DNA of 64,000 nt from Planctomycetota bacterium. Lineage in GTDB: Bacteria; Planctomycetota; UBA8742; UBA2392. Each line of letters opens with the position of its first letter. Within the stretch, counting starts at the first letter, position 1. The DNA is taken from contig JAOSKM010000002.1 in NCBI GenBank assembly GCA_027493625.1, positions 1-64,000 on the forward strand, given 5' to 3'. Under the pieces are notes generated by a model that was given only the letters and a program-made list of their open reading frames with translations, did not search any database and was not told the origin of the DNA. Position numbers and translations under genes: made by a program. Below are positions 28,555 to 37,041 of the stretch, piece by piece.

Positions 28555-30837
28555 ATGAACTATGCCCGCACGGCCACGGACGCGAGTGGCGTATATCGCG
28601 ACAAGATCGACTGGCAGCCGCTGGAGGATCATTTGCGCGCCGTATCGGCCAAGGCCGCGGAGTTCGCCCTCGCCTTCGGCGCGGAAAACTGGGCGCGGCT
28701 TGCGGGTTTGTGGCACGACTTGGGCAAGTACCACCCTGACTTTCAGCAGATGCTGGAGGACGTTGCCGCCGGCAAGGACAAACGCCGTGTCGATCACTCA
28801 ACGGCCGGCGCCGCACTCGTTTGGCAGAAACTGGCCCGCAAGCTGCCACAGGACTGCCACTGGCTGTTGACCGCAACAGTCGCCGGCCACCACAGCGGCT
28901 TGGCGGATGGACTGGCCGCGTTGAGAAACCGGACCGAGGACCCACTGCACCTGCAGCGTTTGAAACAGATTGATGCCATCTCGCTGCCTCAAGACATTGC
29001 CAGACCACAGTTGGAATCACTTCATGTTGACGGCGCGTCTAAAGAGCGAATCGAGTTCCTGACACGTTTCGTGTTTTCGGTTTTGGTTGACGCGGATCGT
29101 CTTGATGCCGAACTCTTTCAGGACAAATTCCTTCCACCCGATCGGCAGCGTTCACCGTTGCGACGATATCAGCCGCTGGCCGCAATACTGCCGGAGGTTG
29201 ACGAGTACATTGACGGCTTGACCAGAGATGCTTCGTCCAGCCCTGTTCAGACTTACCGCGAAGCCGTATTGAAAGCGTGTCGCGCTGCCGCCGATCAGCC
29301 GCCTGGGGCATTTCGCCTGAACGTCGAAACCGGCGGCGGCAAGACTCTCAGCTCATTGTCGTTTGCCTTGCGCCATGCCGTGAAACACGACAAACGCCGC
29401 GTCATCGTCGTCATTCCCTTCACCAGCATCATCGAGCAGACGGCCGAGGTGTTTCGGAACGCCTTGGGGACCGATCTCAAAGACAACGTGATTGAACACC
29501 ACAGCGCTGTTGAAGAAGGCGGCGAGGGCGAAAAAGAGGAAGGCCAGTTCGACCCCGCATTCGAGCGCCGGCGACTCGCTACTGAAAACTGGGACGCGCC
29601 CATAATCGTCACCACGGCGGTGCAGTTTTTCGAAAGCCTCTACTCCGCCTCGGCGTCGCGCTGCCGCAAGCTGCACAACATCGCTGACAGCGTTGTGATT
29701 CTGGATGAGGCGCAAAACCTGCCGGTCACACTGCTGAAACCAACCGTGGACGCCATCAACCAGCTCACCCGCTGGTACAGCGCCAGTGTCGTCCTCTCTA
29801 CCGCTACACAGCCCGCATTGGAGGAGCCGTTCCCCGCGGTTCAGGGTGTTCGCGAGATTGTTCCCGCCTCAGTTCAGAAGCCGCCGCGCCGCGTTCAGGT
29901 ACGTTTGCCATCTGAACAAATGATCGAGTGGCCGGCACTGGCCGACGAACTCAAAGAATGCGAGCAAGTCCTCTGCATTACCCACAAGCGCGCGGACGCC
30001 CGTGACCTCACTGGTGCGCTGGACGGTGCCCTTGGCGACAAATCTACTGGCAACAAATCTACCATCCACCTGTCCGCCAACATGTGCGCGGAACACCGAA
30101 GCCAGGTCATTCAGCGCATACGCGACGACCTGGCGAACGACCGCTCTTGCCGTGTTGTCTCCACACAGCTTGTTGAAGCCGGTGTCGATCTCGACTTCCC
30201 GGTGGTCTATCGCGCGTTGGGTGGCTTGGATGCGATGGTCCAGGCCGCGGGGCGCTGCAACCGGGAGGGCAAACTGGAAGGAAGAGGCAGGCTGCACATT
30301 TTCAGGCCGCGAACGAATCCCCCGCCCGGGCTCGCAACGGCCGCCAAGGAAACGGGCGACTACCTGTTCAAGTCGGCCGCATTGGACGGTGGCGAGTTTG
30401 ACCTGTTCGACGAGCAAGCGACACGGCGGTACTTCAATCATTTCTACGCGAAGATGCAGGGCCGCATGGACGGCGCGGGCATCACAAACGACCGCCGCGA
30501 GTTCAGGTTCCGCACTGTCCAGGAAAAGTATCGGCTGATCGAGGACCAGGGGACACACAGCATCATCGTGCCCTATGGACGCGGGAAGCAGCTCGCTGAA
30601 CTGGCACACAGGGAGCCCAGCCCAAGGAACCTGCGCGCATTGCAACGCTATACTGTCAACGTCTATCAACGGGACTTCGACGAACTAGACCGAAGCAAGG
30701 CCATCGAGCCGCTGTTCCGCAACGCCGACAACCCTTCAACTTGGGTGCTGACAAACGACGGCATGTACGACAGGCGGTTTGGCTTGCTTGTCGCAGGCAC
30801 CAGTACAGTTACGGGTAATCTGGTGATTTCGGACTGA
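28555..30837 (+). CDS. cas3: Cas3 helicase-nuclease (type I-C)
   Basis: ATG 28555 has a GGAG site six bases upstream and was chosen over GTG 28510. The 760-residue protein carries the N-terminal HD nuclease (LWHDLGKYHPDFQ near residue 54, DHSTAGA, VAGHHSGLAD) and an SF2 helicase: NVETGGGKTLSSLSF near 257-270, VVIPFTSIIEQT, the DEAQ box in VVILDEAQNLP near 384, VVLSTATQPAL, then STQLVEAGVDLDFPVVYRAL and QAAGRCNREGK (motif VI). In type I interference Cascade recruits Cas3 to unwind and shred target DNA. All motifs look intact. It is separated from cas5 by 221 bp that hold the pseudo-array described below. Confidence 0.95.
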   Translation: MNYARTATDASGVYRDKIDWQPLEDHLRAVSAKAAEFALAFGAENWARLAGLWHDLGKYHPDFQQMLEDVAAGKDKRRVDHSTAGAALVWQKLARKLPQDCHWLLTATVAGHHSGLADGLAALRNRTEDPLHLQRLKQIDAISLPQDIARPQLESLHVDGASKERIEFLTRFVFSVLVDADRLDAELFQDKFLPPDRQRSPLRRYQPLAAILPEVDEYIDGLTRDASSSPVQTYREAVLKACRAAADQPPGAFRLNVETGGGKTLSSLSFALRHAVKHDKRRVIVVIPFTSIIEQTAEVFRNALGTDLKDNVIEHHSAVEEGGEGEKEEGQFDPAFERRRLATENWDAPIIVTTAVQFFESLYSASASRCRKLHNIADSVVILDEAQNLPVTLLKPTVDAINQLTRWYSASVVLSTATQPALEEPFPAVQGVREIVPASVQKPPRRVQVRLPSEQMIEWPALADELKECEQVLCITHKRADARDLTGALDGALGDKSTGNKSTIHLSANMCAEHRSQVIQRIRDDLANDRSCRVVSTQLVEAGVDLDFPVVYRALGGLDAMVQAAGRCNREGKLEGRGRLHIFRPRTNPPPGLATAAKETGDYLFKSAALDGGEFDLFDEQATRRYFNHFYAKMQGRMDGAGITNDRREFRFRTVQEKYRLIEDQGTHSIIVPYGRGKQLAELAHREPSPRNLRALQRYTVNVYQRDFDELDRSKAIEPLFRNADNPSTWVLTNDGMYDRRFGLLVAGTSTVTGNLVISD

Positions 30838-30862
30838 ACGGGAGAAAAGTCAAAATCTTTCC

Positions 30863-30890
30863 TTGTTTTTAACTGCTAGCTAAATAGAAT
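30863..30890 (+). promoter_or_regulatory. predicted sigma-70-type promoter of the cas5-cas2 operon
   Basis: TTGTTT at 30863-30868 and TAGAAT at 30885-30890 are separated by 16 bp and match -35 and -10 elements reasonably (the -10 differs from TATAAT at one position). Transcription would start near 30897, run through the pseudo-repeat and continue into cas5. The region is clearly more AT-rich than its surroundings. It is the only promoter-like sequence I find in the cas3-cas5 gap. Confidence 0.6.
30872..30889 (-). promoter_or_regulatory. predicted Cascade target (protospacer with TTC PAM) inside the cas promoter
   Basis: Read on the minus strand, 30889-30872 is TTC followed by TATTTAGCTAGCAGT. 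TTC is the known type I-C PAM. The 15-nt stretch equals the start of the pseudo-spacer (TATTTGGCTAGCAGT) except at position 6, the base that is flipped out and unread in type I Cascade. Matching ends after position 15. The site fills the spacer between the -35 and -10 boxes, and the PAM complement overlaps the -10, so Cascade bound here should block RNA polymerase without supporting full cleavage. Confidence 0.75.
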
Positions 30891-30951
30891 ACGATGAATG
30901 TGTGCGCCCAAACGATTCTCGCATCGAATCCGCGACAGACCGGTTCTTGCT

Positions 30952-31023
30952 GTTTCGCCTTAGCTAGGCGCGGATTGAAACTATTTGGCTAGCAGTGTCA
31001 CAGACAGCATCGGAAGTCGCCGG
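30952..31023 (+). ncRNA. CRISPR-resembling regulatory RNA (CreR/CreA-like): degenerate repeat, 34-nt pseudo-spacer, partial second repeat
   Basis: At 30952-30981 is GTTTCGCCTTAGCTA followed by GGCGCGGATTGAAAC. The last 15 nt are identical to the 3-prime end of the array repeat. The repeat hairpin is reduced but kept as CGCCT/AGGCG around TAGCT, so Cas5c could process it. The next 34 nt (30982-31015) have spacer length, and GTCGCCGG at 31016-31023 equals the first 8 nt of the repeat. Standalone crRNA-like units among cas genes that guide Cascade to a partly matched promoter site are known as CreA (with a toxin) or CreR (cas autorepressor). No toxin gene is visible, so CreR-like autoregulation is the better inference. 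Confidence 0.8.
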
Positions 31024-31058
31024 ACTGCTGATGCCCAACAAAGAGTAGAGGAGAAACC

Positions 31059-31733
31059 ATGAATCAACGAAGTCCATCAGTCAGCCTGCATGTTTCAGGG
31101 TGCTTCGCCCTGTTCACGCGCCCTGAAATGAAGGTTGAGCGTGTCAGCTACGACGTGATCACGCCGTCGGCGGCGCGCGGCGTTCTCGAAGCCATCCTTT
31201 GGAAACCGCAAATGCGGTGGCTGATCCGCCGCATCACGGTGCTCAACCCCGTTCGATTCAGCAGCTTCAAACGCAACGAGGTGGCGAGCAAGATTCCCTC
31301 CACCTTCCGTACCTGGGCACGCGAGAACAAAGGCGGCGACGGCTTCTATGCCGATGCTGACCGCGCCCAACGCAACGCGGTGCTGCTCCGCGATGTCGCC
31401 TACGTCGTCGATGCCGAGATCGAACTGACAGACAAGGCCAGCCCTGACGACAATCTCAACAAGTACACGGAGATGTTTACCCGGCGTGTCGAAAAGGGCC
31501 AGCAATTCCACCAGCCTTACCTCGGCTGCCGCGAGTTCCCCGCCGCAGTGCGGCCCACCGACGGCAGCGAGCACCCGCACAAAGACTTGCTGGGCGAACA
31601 CGACCTCGGCTGGATGCTCAATGACATCGTTTACGACGACGGCAAACCGGTGGAGCCGCGGTTCTTTCGCGCGGTCATGCGGGACGGCGTGATCGACGTG
31701 CCAGCGCTTGAGGCCGAGGGGGTGGCGGCATGA
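31059..31733 (+). CDS. cas5c: Cas5c (Cas5d), pre-crRNA endoribonuclease of type I-C Cascade
   Basis: ATG 31059 follows GAGGAGAAACC. The 224-residue protein opens SVSLHVSGCFALFTRPEMKV and SYDVITPSAARGVLEAILWK, the conserved Cas5 beginning. It has the type I-C hallmark GQQFHQPYLGCREFPAAV, and ends LGWMLNDIVYDDGKPVEPRF. In type I-C, Cas5 replaces Cas6: it cuts pre-crRNA at the base of the repeat hairpin and holds the 5-prime handle. It is the first gene of the operon under the promoter at 30863 and overlaps cas8c by 4 bp (ATGA). Confidence 0.95.
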   Translation: MNQRSPSVSLHVSGCFALFTRPEMKVERVSYDVITPSAARGVLEAILWKPQMRWLIRRITVLNPVRFSSFKRNEVASKIPSTFRTWARENKGGDGFYADADRAQRNAVLLRDVAYVVDAEIELTDKASPDDNLNKYTEMFTRRVEKGQQFHQPYLGCREFPAAVRPTDGSEHPHKDLLGEHDLGWMLNDIVYDDGKPVEPRFFRAVMRDGVIDVPALEAEGVAA

Positions 31734-33831
31734 TTCTCCAATCCCTTGCAAAACTGGCCGAGCGCGAAGGCCTGATCGAAAACCCGGACTACCAGCCGGG
31801 TGAAGTCTCCTGGGTCATCCGCCTGAATCCCGACGGCCGCTTCATCACTTTGGAGTCCCTGCTAATGCCGCCGGAAGGCAAGAAGGGCAAGCCACGCGGT
31901 CAACGCGGCCCAATCCCGCGCCCGTTTCCTGGTGCAAAACGGCAAGGTACCAAGCCGGACGCCGAGTTCCTTGTTGACAACGCAGCCTTTGTCCTTGGTC
32001 GTGACTACTCTAAGGAACAGCGTGCAGGGTCAAGAGAAGGCGAACTTGAACGACGCTCGTCCGAGTTCAAGCGGCACGTCAATGCCGCCGCGGAGGCAAT
32101 CGGGCACCCGTCGCTTCAGTCAGTCTTGGCATTCCTTACCAGCGCGGATGCGACAGAATCGGCGCGCGGTGAGGCTGACGCAAAGGTTGAAAGCAAGGAC
32201 TTCTTGTCCAATCACCTGATCGCGTTTCACGTCGAGGGCGACGCGGGGTTTGTCCACTCACTCCCGGAGATTCAGTCCTACTGGGCGTCTGTACGTAAGG
32301 CTGTGTCAATGGATGCCGAAGGGGTGCAGTGTCTCATTACGGGTGACATCGGCGTGCCCATTGACAAGCATCCGCCGATCAAACGTGTGCCGGGCAACAC
32401 CGGCCCGGGCGTGGCCATCGTGTCCTACAACTCGTCCGCGTTTGAGTCCTACGGCTTCCAGCGCAACGAGAACGCCCCAGTTTCGCGTGCGGCCGCTGAA
32501 GCCTACGCGACCGCCCTCAACCGCCTGTTGGACCCGGCCACACTGAACCCCAAGGAGCCCGGCGTCCGCCTGCCTGAACAGCGTGTGCAGGTTGCCGATG
32601 ACACGGTTGCCGTCTTCTGGACGGATCAAATCAGCGTCGTGCCTGCCGCGATTCGCCCTGCATTGGACGAAGAGGATGATGCCCTGGCCTTTTTCGATGT
32701 TCAGTTGGCCAAGCCAACTCAAACGGGGATGCCGAAAGTTGGGAAGTACCCGCGCCTCCCGCGGATGACGCACCGTCAGCCACAGCCCTGCGCGACGAAA
32801 TCGAACGCCCATGGAAGGGACAACAGGCCGGCGCCATTGAAGACCACACCCAATTCCGCCTGCTGATTCTGTCGGGCGGTCAAGGCCGCGCCACCGTTCG
32901 AGCCTTCCACACCAGCCACACCAAGGCCATCGTCACGAACATCCAGAAGTGGTTTACAGACATCGAACTTGAGGGTTGGCACGGCAGCCGCGCGCTCTAC
33001 AACATGCTGCGTGCGCTAGCATTGCGCGGCGACCGCAAGAACCTTCCGCCCAGCCTCGCCGCCGATGTGTTTGTCGCGATCATTACGGGCAAGCCTCTGC
33101 CGGTCAGTGTGCTGGAAGCCGCCGTCCGCCGAGCCCGCAGCGAACCTGATTCTGTTTTCGATGAACGGACAGGTAAGACCTATAGCGGTCGCAAGGTTAC
33201 CAGTCAGCGTGCAGCACTTCTTAAGGCGCACTTCAACAGGCTCGCCCGTCAACGAAAGAAAGTTGGGCAGCCAATCTCTTATCAGGAGGTCAAGCCAGCC
33301 ATGAACGAGACTGAACGGAATAACGGTTACTTGCTCGGGCGCATGTTCGCCTGCGTTGAAATGGTCCAAAGAATGGCTCACGCGTCTGAAAACCCGCGCA
33401 ATCAAGGAGGCGGTATCAACGCAACAGTCGTAGATCGCTATTTCGGGTCGGCCTGCGCACGGCCTCAGGCGGTCTTTCCTCAGCTCTTGAAGAACGCAAC
33501 ACACAACTATCGCAAAGCGGAGGGTTACCACGACTGGCGGTCTGGCAAAGCGGGAAAGGCTTACCGGATCATCGGGCACATCACGTCGCTCCTCGTCGCT
33601 CAGGAGAATGGGATGCCTGACTTGGGACATGAGGCTGACCTGAAAGACCAACTCAAGTGGATGACAGCCCTGATGCGCGCTTCACAAGGAACCCCTCACG
33701 GATTTCCTGGCTATCTGAACCTTGAGCAGCAAGGCCTGTTCACACTCGGCTACCACCAGCAGCGCAACGAGTTCTTCCCTAAGCGCGACAAAACGTCCAG
33801 CGAAGAACCGGCCGAGGCTGCCGCCGACTAG
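31730..33831 (+). pseudogene. cas8c: Cas8c (Csd1) large subunit, one frameshift at a G-run
   Basis: The gene starts in the ATGA overlap with cas5 and begins MILQSLAKLAEREGLIENPD. It continues with the family segments FLVDNAAFVLGRD, HLIAFHVEGDAGFVHSLPEI, CLITGDIGVPIDKHPPIKRV and LVSYNS-like AIVSYNSSAFESYGFQRNEN. At the G4 run 32725-32728 one base appears to be missing. The next frame carries on with DAESWEVPAPPADDAP, HTQFRLLILSGGQGRATVRA and YNMLRALALRGD to stop at 33831. Together this is about 700 residues, a little long for Cas8c. It recognises the PAM and carries internal Cas11c. Given an otherwise healthy operon, a base-call error is likelier than loss. Confidence 0.85.
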
Positions 33832-33881
33832 CACCATGACCAGACTCAACCACTCAACCCTGAACTAAGGAAACCATAGCC

Positions 33882-34814
33882 ATGCCTACACAAACCCAAC
33901 TCAGCACCGACAACCGCATCGACTTCGTCTATCTGTTCGACGTTCGCGACGGCAACCCCAACGGTGACCCCGACGCCGGCAACAGCCCGCGCATCGACCC
34001 GGAAACCGCTCAGGGACTCGTTTCCGACGTCTGCCTCAAGCGCAAAGTCCGCGATTTCGTTGCCGCCAGCAAGAATGGCTCTGAACGCCACAAGATTTAC
34101 GTTAAGCTGCATTCCGCCTTGCACGAGCAGCGCGAACCAGCCTACAAGGCGCTCGAAATCAAGGATGGCGGCAAGGGTAAGGACAAGACCGAGGAGATCA
34201 CCAAGGCTCGTGCCTGGATGTGCCAGAACTACTTCGACGTTCGTGCATTCGGTGCCGTCATGTCCGTCACTGAGTTCAACTGTGGACAGGTTCGCGGTCC
34301 ACTCCAATTCACGTTCGGCCGCTCCATCGACCCTGTCGCTGACCTGGAGCAGACCATTTCGCGCAAGGCAGTCGAGAAAGGTGACGCCGAGAAGCAGCTT
34401 GCCAAGGATGGTTTCATCACCGGCACTCTCGGCCGCAAGTCCATCGTGCCGTACGCTCTGTACCGCTCACACGTTTTCTTCAACCCGCACTTCGCAGCCG
34501 ATACGGGCTTTTCCGCTGAAGACCTCGAAACCAGCATCGAAGCACTCAAGATGATGTTCGAAATCGACCGCTCGGCCGCGCGCGGCCAGATGTCCGCCCA
34601 GATGCTCGGCGCGTTCGTGCATTCGTCCCCCTTAGGGAACGCCCCGGCGGGCAAGCTGTTCGACCTGATCGAGGCCCGGCGCAAGGACGATGGACGGCCT
34701 GCTCGCAACTTCAAGGACTACTCCGTCACATTCAACAGCGGCGATCTTCCGGATGTCGGTAGTTTCGTCGAAGTCCCCGGATTCACCGGCGTGTCTTTTC
34801 TGCGCTTGTTGTAG
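33882..34814 (+). CDS. cas7c: Cas7c (Csd2), crRNA backbone subunit
   Basis: A 310-residue intact protein from ATG 33882. It opens with FVYLFDVRDGNPNGDPDAGN and SPRIDPETAQGLVSDVCLKR, the RRM core motif of Cas7/Csd2, and contains ARAWMCQNYFDVRAFGAVMS and GQVRGPLQFTFGRSIDPV. Six or seven copies coat the crRNA spacer in type I-C Cascade and displace every sixth base. The gene lies 50 bp after cas8c and 51 bp before cas4. Confidence 0.95.
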   Translation: MPTQTQLSTDNRIDFVYLFDVRDGNPNGDPDAGNSPRIDPETAQGLVSDVCLKRKVRDFVAASKNGSERHKIYVKLHSALHEQREPAYKALEIKDGGKGKDKTEEITKARAWMCQNYFDVRAFGAVMSVTEFNCGQVRGPLQFTFGRSIDPVADLEQTISRKAVEKGDAEKQLAKDGFITGTLGRKSIVPYALYRSHVFFNPHFAADTGFSAEDLETSIEALKMMFEIDRSAARGQMSAQMLGAFVHSSPLGNAPAGKLFDLIEARRKDDGRPARNFKDYSVTFNSGDLPDVGSFVEVPGFTGVSFLRLL

Positions 34815-34865
34815 CGCCCAAGGAAGGGGTGGGCGGGGTTCCCGTCCACCCTTCGAGAGTCATTC

Positions 34866-35501
34866 ATGGAAACTGACGACTACCTGCCTATTTCGGGCCT
34901 TCAGCACCAGCTCTTCTGCGAACGGCAGTGCGCGTTGATCCATGTTGAGCAGGTGTGGGCGGAGAACCACTTGACCGTCGAAGGCAAGCACCTGCATGAG
35001 AAAGTGGACAAGCCGGGCTCGCAGGAGCGCAAGGGAGTTCGCATCGCGCGTCGGTTGCCGCTGCGCTCCGACCACCTGAAACTGACGGGGTTTGCGGATG
35101 TTGTTGAGTTTCACGCCGATGCTGGCCGCGAAGTGCCATTTCCCGTCGAGTACAAGCGCGGCAAGCGCAAGAGTTGGCGGCATGACGAAGTGCAACTCTG
35201 CGCCCAGGCGATCTGTCTGGAGGAGGCATTTGGCGTGGCCGTTCCGCGCGGCGCGCTGTTCTACGGCGCGTCGCGGCGGCGGCTTGATGTCGAACTCGAT
35301 GAAAAGTTGCGTGGAGCGACAGAAGCCGCGGCGCGCAGGTTTCATCAGTTGATGCGCCAGGGCATCACGCCTCCGCCAGTTTTGTTGCCGAAATGCCAGT
35401 CTTGTTCACTGCGAACTACATGCATGCCGGAGTTGAGTCACACGCCCGACGCCTCGGCATATCTCAAGAAACTCGCGGCTGGGGAGTTCAGCGATGAGTA
35501 A
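34866..35501 (+). CDS. cas4: Cas4 exonuclease of spacer acquisition
   Basis: ATG 34866 gives METDDYLPISGLQHQLFCERQ. The N-terminal Cys and the C-terminal CQSCSLRTTC cluster supply the four cysteines of the iron-sulphur site. The RecB-like nuclease motifs are visible as GFADVVEFHADAGREVPFPVE (Asp, Glu) and YKRGKRKSWRHDEVQLCAQA (the K and Q of motif QxxxY). Cas4 trims prespacers and selects their PAM together with Cas1-Cas2. It overlaps cas1 by 8 bp, which is typical for type I-C. Confidence 0.93.
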   Translation: METDDYLPISGLQHQLFCERQCALIHVEQVWAENHLTVEGKHLHEKVDKPGSQERKGVRIARRLPLRSDHLKLTGFADVVEFHADAGREVPFPVEYKRGKRKSWRHDEVQLCAQAICLEEAFGVAVPRGALFYGASRRRLDVELDEKLRGATEAAARRFHQLMRQGITPPPVLLPKCQSCSLRTTCMPELSHTPDASAYLKKLAAGEFSDE

Positions 35502-36516
35502 CACGCTTTACGTGACGACCCAGGGCGCAAGGCTGCGCAAGCAGGGCGAGACCATCGTGGTCGAAGCCGAACGCGAGAAGCTTGCCACCGTACCGCTGCA
35601 TCATCTCGATGGTGTGCTCTGCTTCGGCAACGTTTCGGCCACGCCGTTCTTGCTTCACGCCTGCGCGGAAGCTGGAGTGTCAGTTTCCTTCATGTCGGAA
35701 TACGGCCGCTTTCTCGCGCGAGTCGAGGGGCCGGTGTCGGGTAACGTGCTGTTGCGCCGGGAGCAGTATCGCCGCGCGGACGATGCGACAGCCTGCCTTG
35801 GGCTTGCTCGCGCGTTCGTGACCGGCAAGCTCGCGAACTGCCGGGCTTGTCTGCGCCGGTTTTCCCGAGACCATCCGGAACCGGACAAGTCGGCCCGCCT
35901 GAAGGCTGCGGCGGACTCGATTCAGGCGACGCTGAACAACCTTGGCTCGGCGTCAACTGTGGATCAGAGTCGTGGACACGAAGGTGAAGGGGCTTCAGTT
36001 TGGTTTGCCGCGTTCGATGACACTCTTCACGGCGACCCCGGTGAGTTTCGCTTTGAAAGGCGCTCCCGACGGCCGCCTTTGAACCGGACGAATGCGCTTT
36101 TGTCCTTCGGGTACAGCCTGCTTACCCACGATTGCTCGTCAGCGTTGCAGGCGGTTGGTTTGGACCCGGCTGTCGGTTTTCTTCATGTGGATCGACCCGG
36201 CAGATTGTCGTTGGCTCTGGACTTGATGGAGGAGTTCCGTCCTGCGCTTGTTGATCGGTTTGTGGTGTCCCTCATCAACCAGAAGCAAGTGAAAGCGGAT
36301 GGCTTCGACGTGGACGAGGGCGGGGCTGTGATCATGACGCCGGACATGAGGAAGCAATTCTTGAGTGCCTGGCAGAAGCGCAAGCAGGAGGGCATAGTTC
36401 ACCCGTTTACGCAGGAGCGGACGACGTTGGGGCTGGTGCCGTTCATTCAAGCGCGGTTGCTTGCGCGCGTGTTGCGCGGCGATTTGGAGGTGTACCCGCC
36501 CTTCTCGGTGCGGTAG
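35494..36516 (+). CDS. cas1: Cas1 integrase of type I-C
   Basis: A 340-residue intact protein from ATG 35494, beginning MSNTLYVTTQGARLRKQGET. The N-terminal beta domain has LATVPLHHLDGVLCFGNVSA. The metal-binding catalytic residues appear as Glu in GHEGEGASVWFAAF, His in VGFLHVDRPGRL and the acidic pair in LALDLMEEFRPALVDR. Family features KFLSAW-like QFLSAWQKRK and PFIQARLLARVLRGD complete it. Cas1 with Cas2 inserts new spacers at the leader end of the array. Confidence 0.95.
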   Translation: MSNTLYVTTQGARLRKQGETIVVEAEREKLATVPLHHLDGVLCFGNVSATPFLLHACAEAGVSVSFMSEYGRFLARVEGPVSGNVLLRREQYRRADDATACLGLARAFVTGKLANCRACLRRFSRDHPEPDKSARLKAAADSIQATLNNLGSASTVDQSRGHEGEGASVWFAAFDDTLHGDPGEFRFERRSRRPPLNRTNALLSFGYSLLTHDCSSALQAVGLDPAVGFLHVDRPGRLSLALDLMEEFRPALVDRFVVSLINQKQVKADGFDVDEGGAVIMTPDMRKQFLSAWQKRKQEGIVHPFTQERTTLGLVPFIQARLLARVLRGDLEVYPPFSVR

Positions 36517-36570
36517 CAGGGGCTCTTTGACAACTTGAACAAAACTGTACGCAGCCGCAAGGAGGCCAAC

Positions 36571-36861
36571 GTGCACATACTCGTAACCTATGATGTGAAC
36601 ACAGAGGACAAAGCCGGCCGAAGGCGATTGCGGCGAATCGCGAAGTCTTGCGAGAACTACGGTCAGCGTGTGCAGTTCTCGATTTTCGAAGTAAACGTCA
36701 ACCTCACTCGCTGGACAGAGTTGAAACTGAAGCTGCTTGACCTGATGGACGACAAGAAGGACAGCCTGAGGTTCTACTTTCTGTCGTCCGACGACGCGGA
36801 GAAGACTGAACACCACGGAACGAAGAAACCGAGGGATCTGGACGAACCCCTGATTCTTTAG
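36571..36861 (+). CDS. cas2: Cas2, spacer-acquisition subunit
   Basis: GTG 36571 behind AAGGAGGCCAAC is the natural start, giving MHILVTYDVNTEDKAGRRRL, a ferredoxin-like fold with the conserved YDV. It continues with GQRVQFSIFEVNVNLTRWTE and SLRFYFLSSDDAEKTEHHG. At 96 residues it has the normal length; the longer reading from 36535 would ignore the ribosome-binding site. Cas2 bridges two Cas1 dimers. It is the last cas gene, 180 bp before the first repeat. Confidence 0.95.
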   Translation: MHILVTYDVNTEDKAGRRRLRRIAKSCENYGQRVQFSIFEVNVNLTRWTELKLKLLDLMDDKKDSLRFYFLSSDDAEKTEHHGTKKPRDLDEPLIL

Positions 36862-37041
36862 TAGCGCGAAACCCAAGCGGGCACGATTTTCCCAAAGACC
36901 TTCGCGCCCGCTGCAACCAATGAAAAACATGAAGGTTAGGTCGAACAACACGAAAGGAACAAACTTTGGCGCCAAGGAAAAACACACCTTCGCGCATCCC
37001 GCTCCACAAACGCCAGCTATCAAAAGGGCTGTGGTGGGGTG
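36862..37041 (+). promoter_or_regulatory. CRISPR leader
   Basis: The 180 bp between cas2 and the first repeat contain no gene and are A-rich in the middle (36910-37000) compared with the GC-rich surroundings. The position next to cas2 and upstream of the intact first repeats, with the degenerate repeat at the far end, marks this as the leader where transcription starts and new spacers enter. Confidence 0.8.

Noticed and set aside
30894..30995. A 32-codon mini-frame (MNVCAQTIL...) overlapping the pseudo-repeat, considered as a CreT toxin
   Set aside because: Its ATG lies at or upstream of the predicted transcription start, it has no ribosome-binding site, and it reads through the pseudo-repeat, so chance is the better explanation.
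31016..31058. A complete second pseudo-repeat before cas5
   Set aside because: Only the first 8 nt match the repeat. The rest is the cas5 upstream region with its ribosome-binding site.
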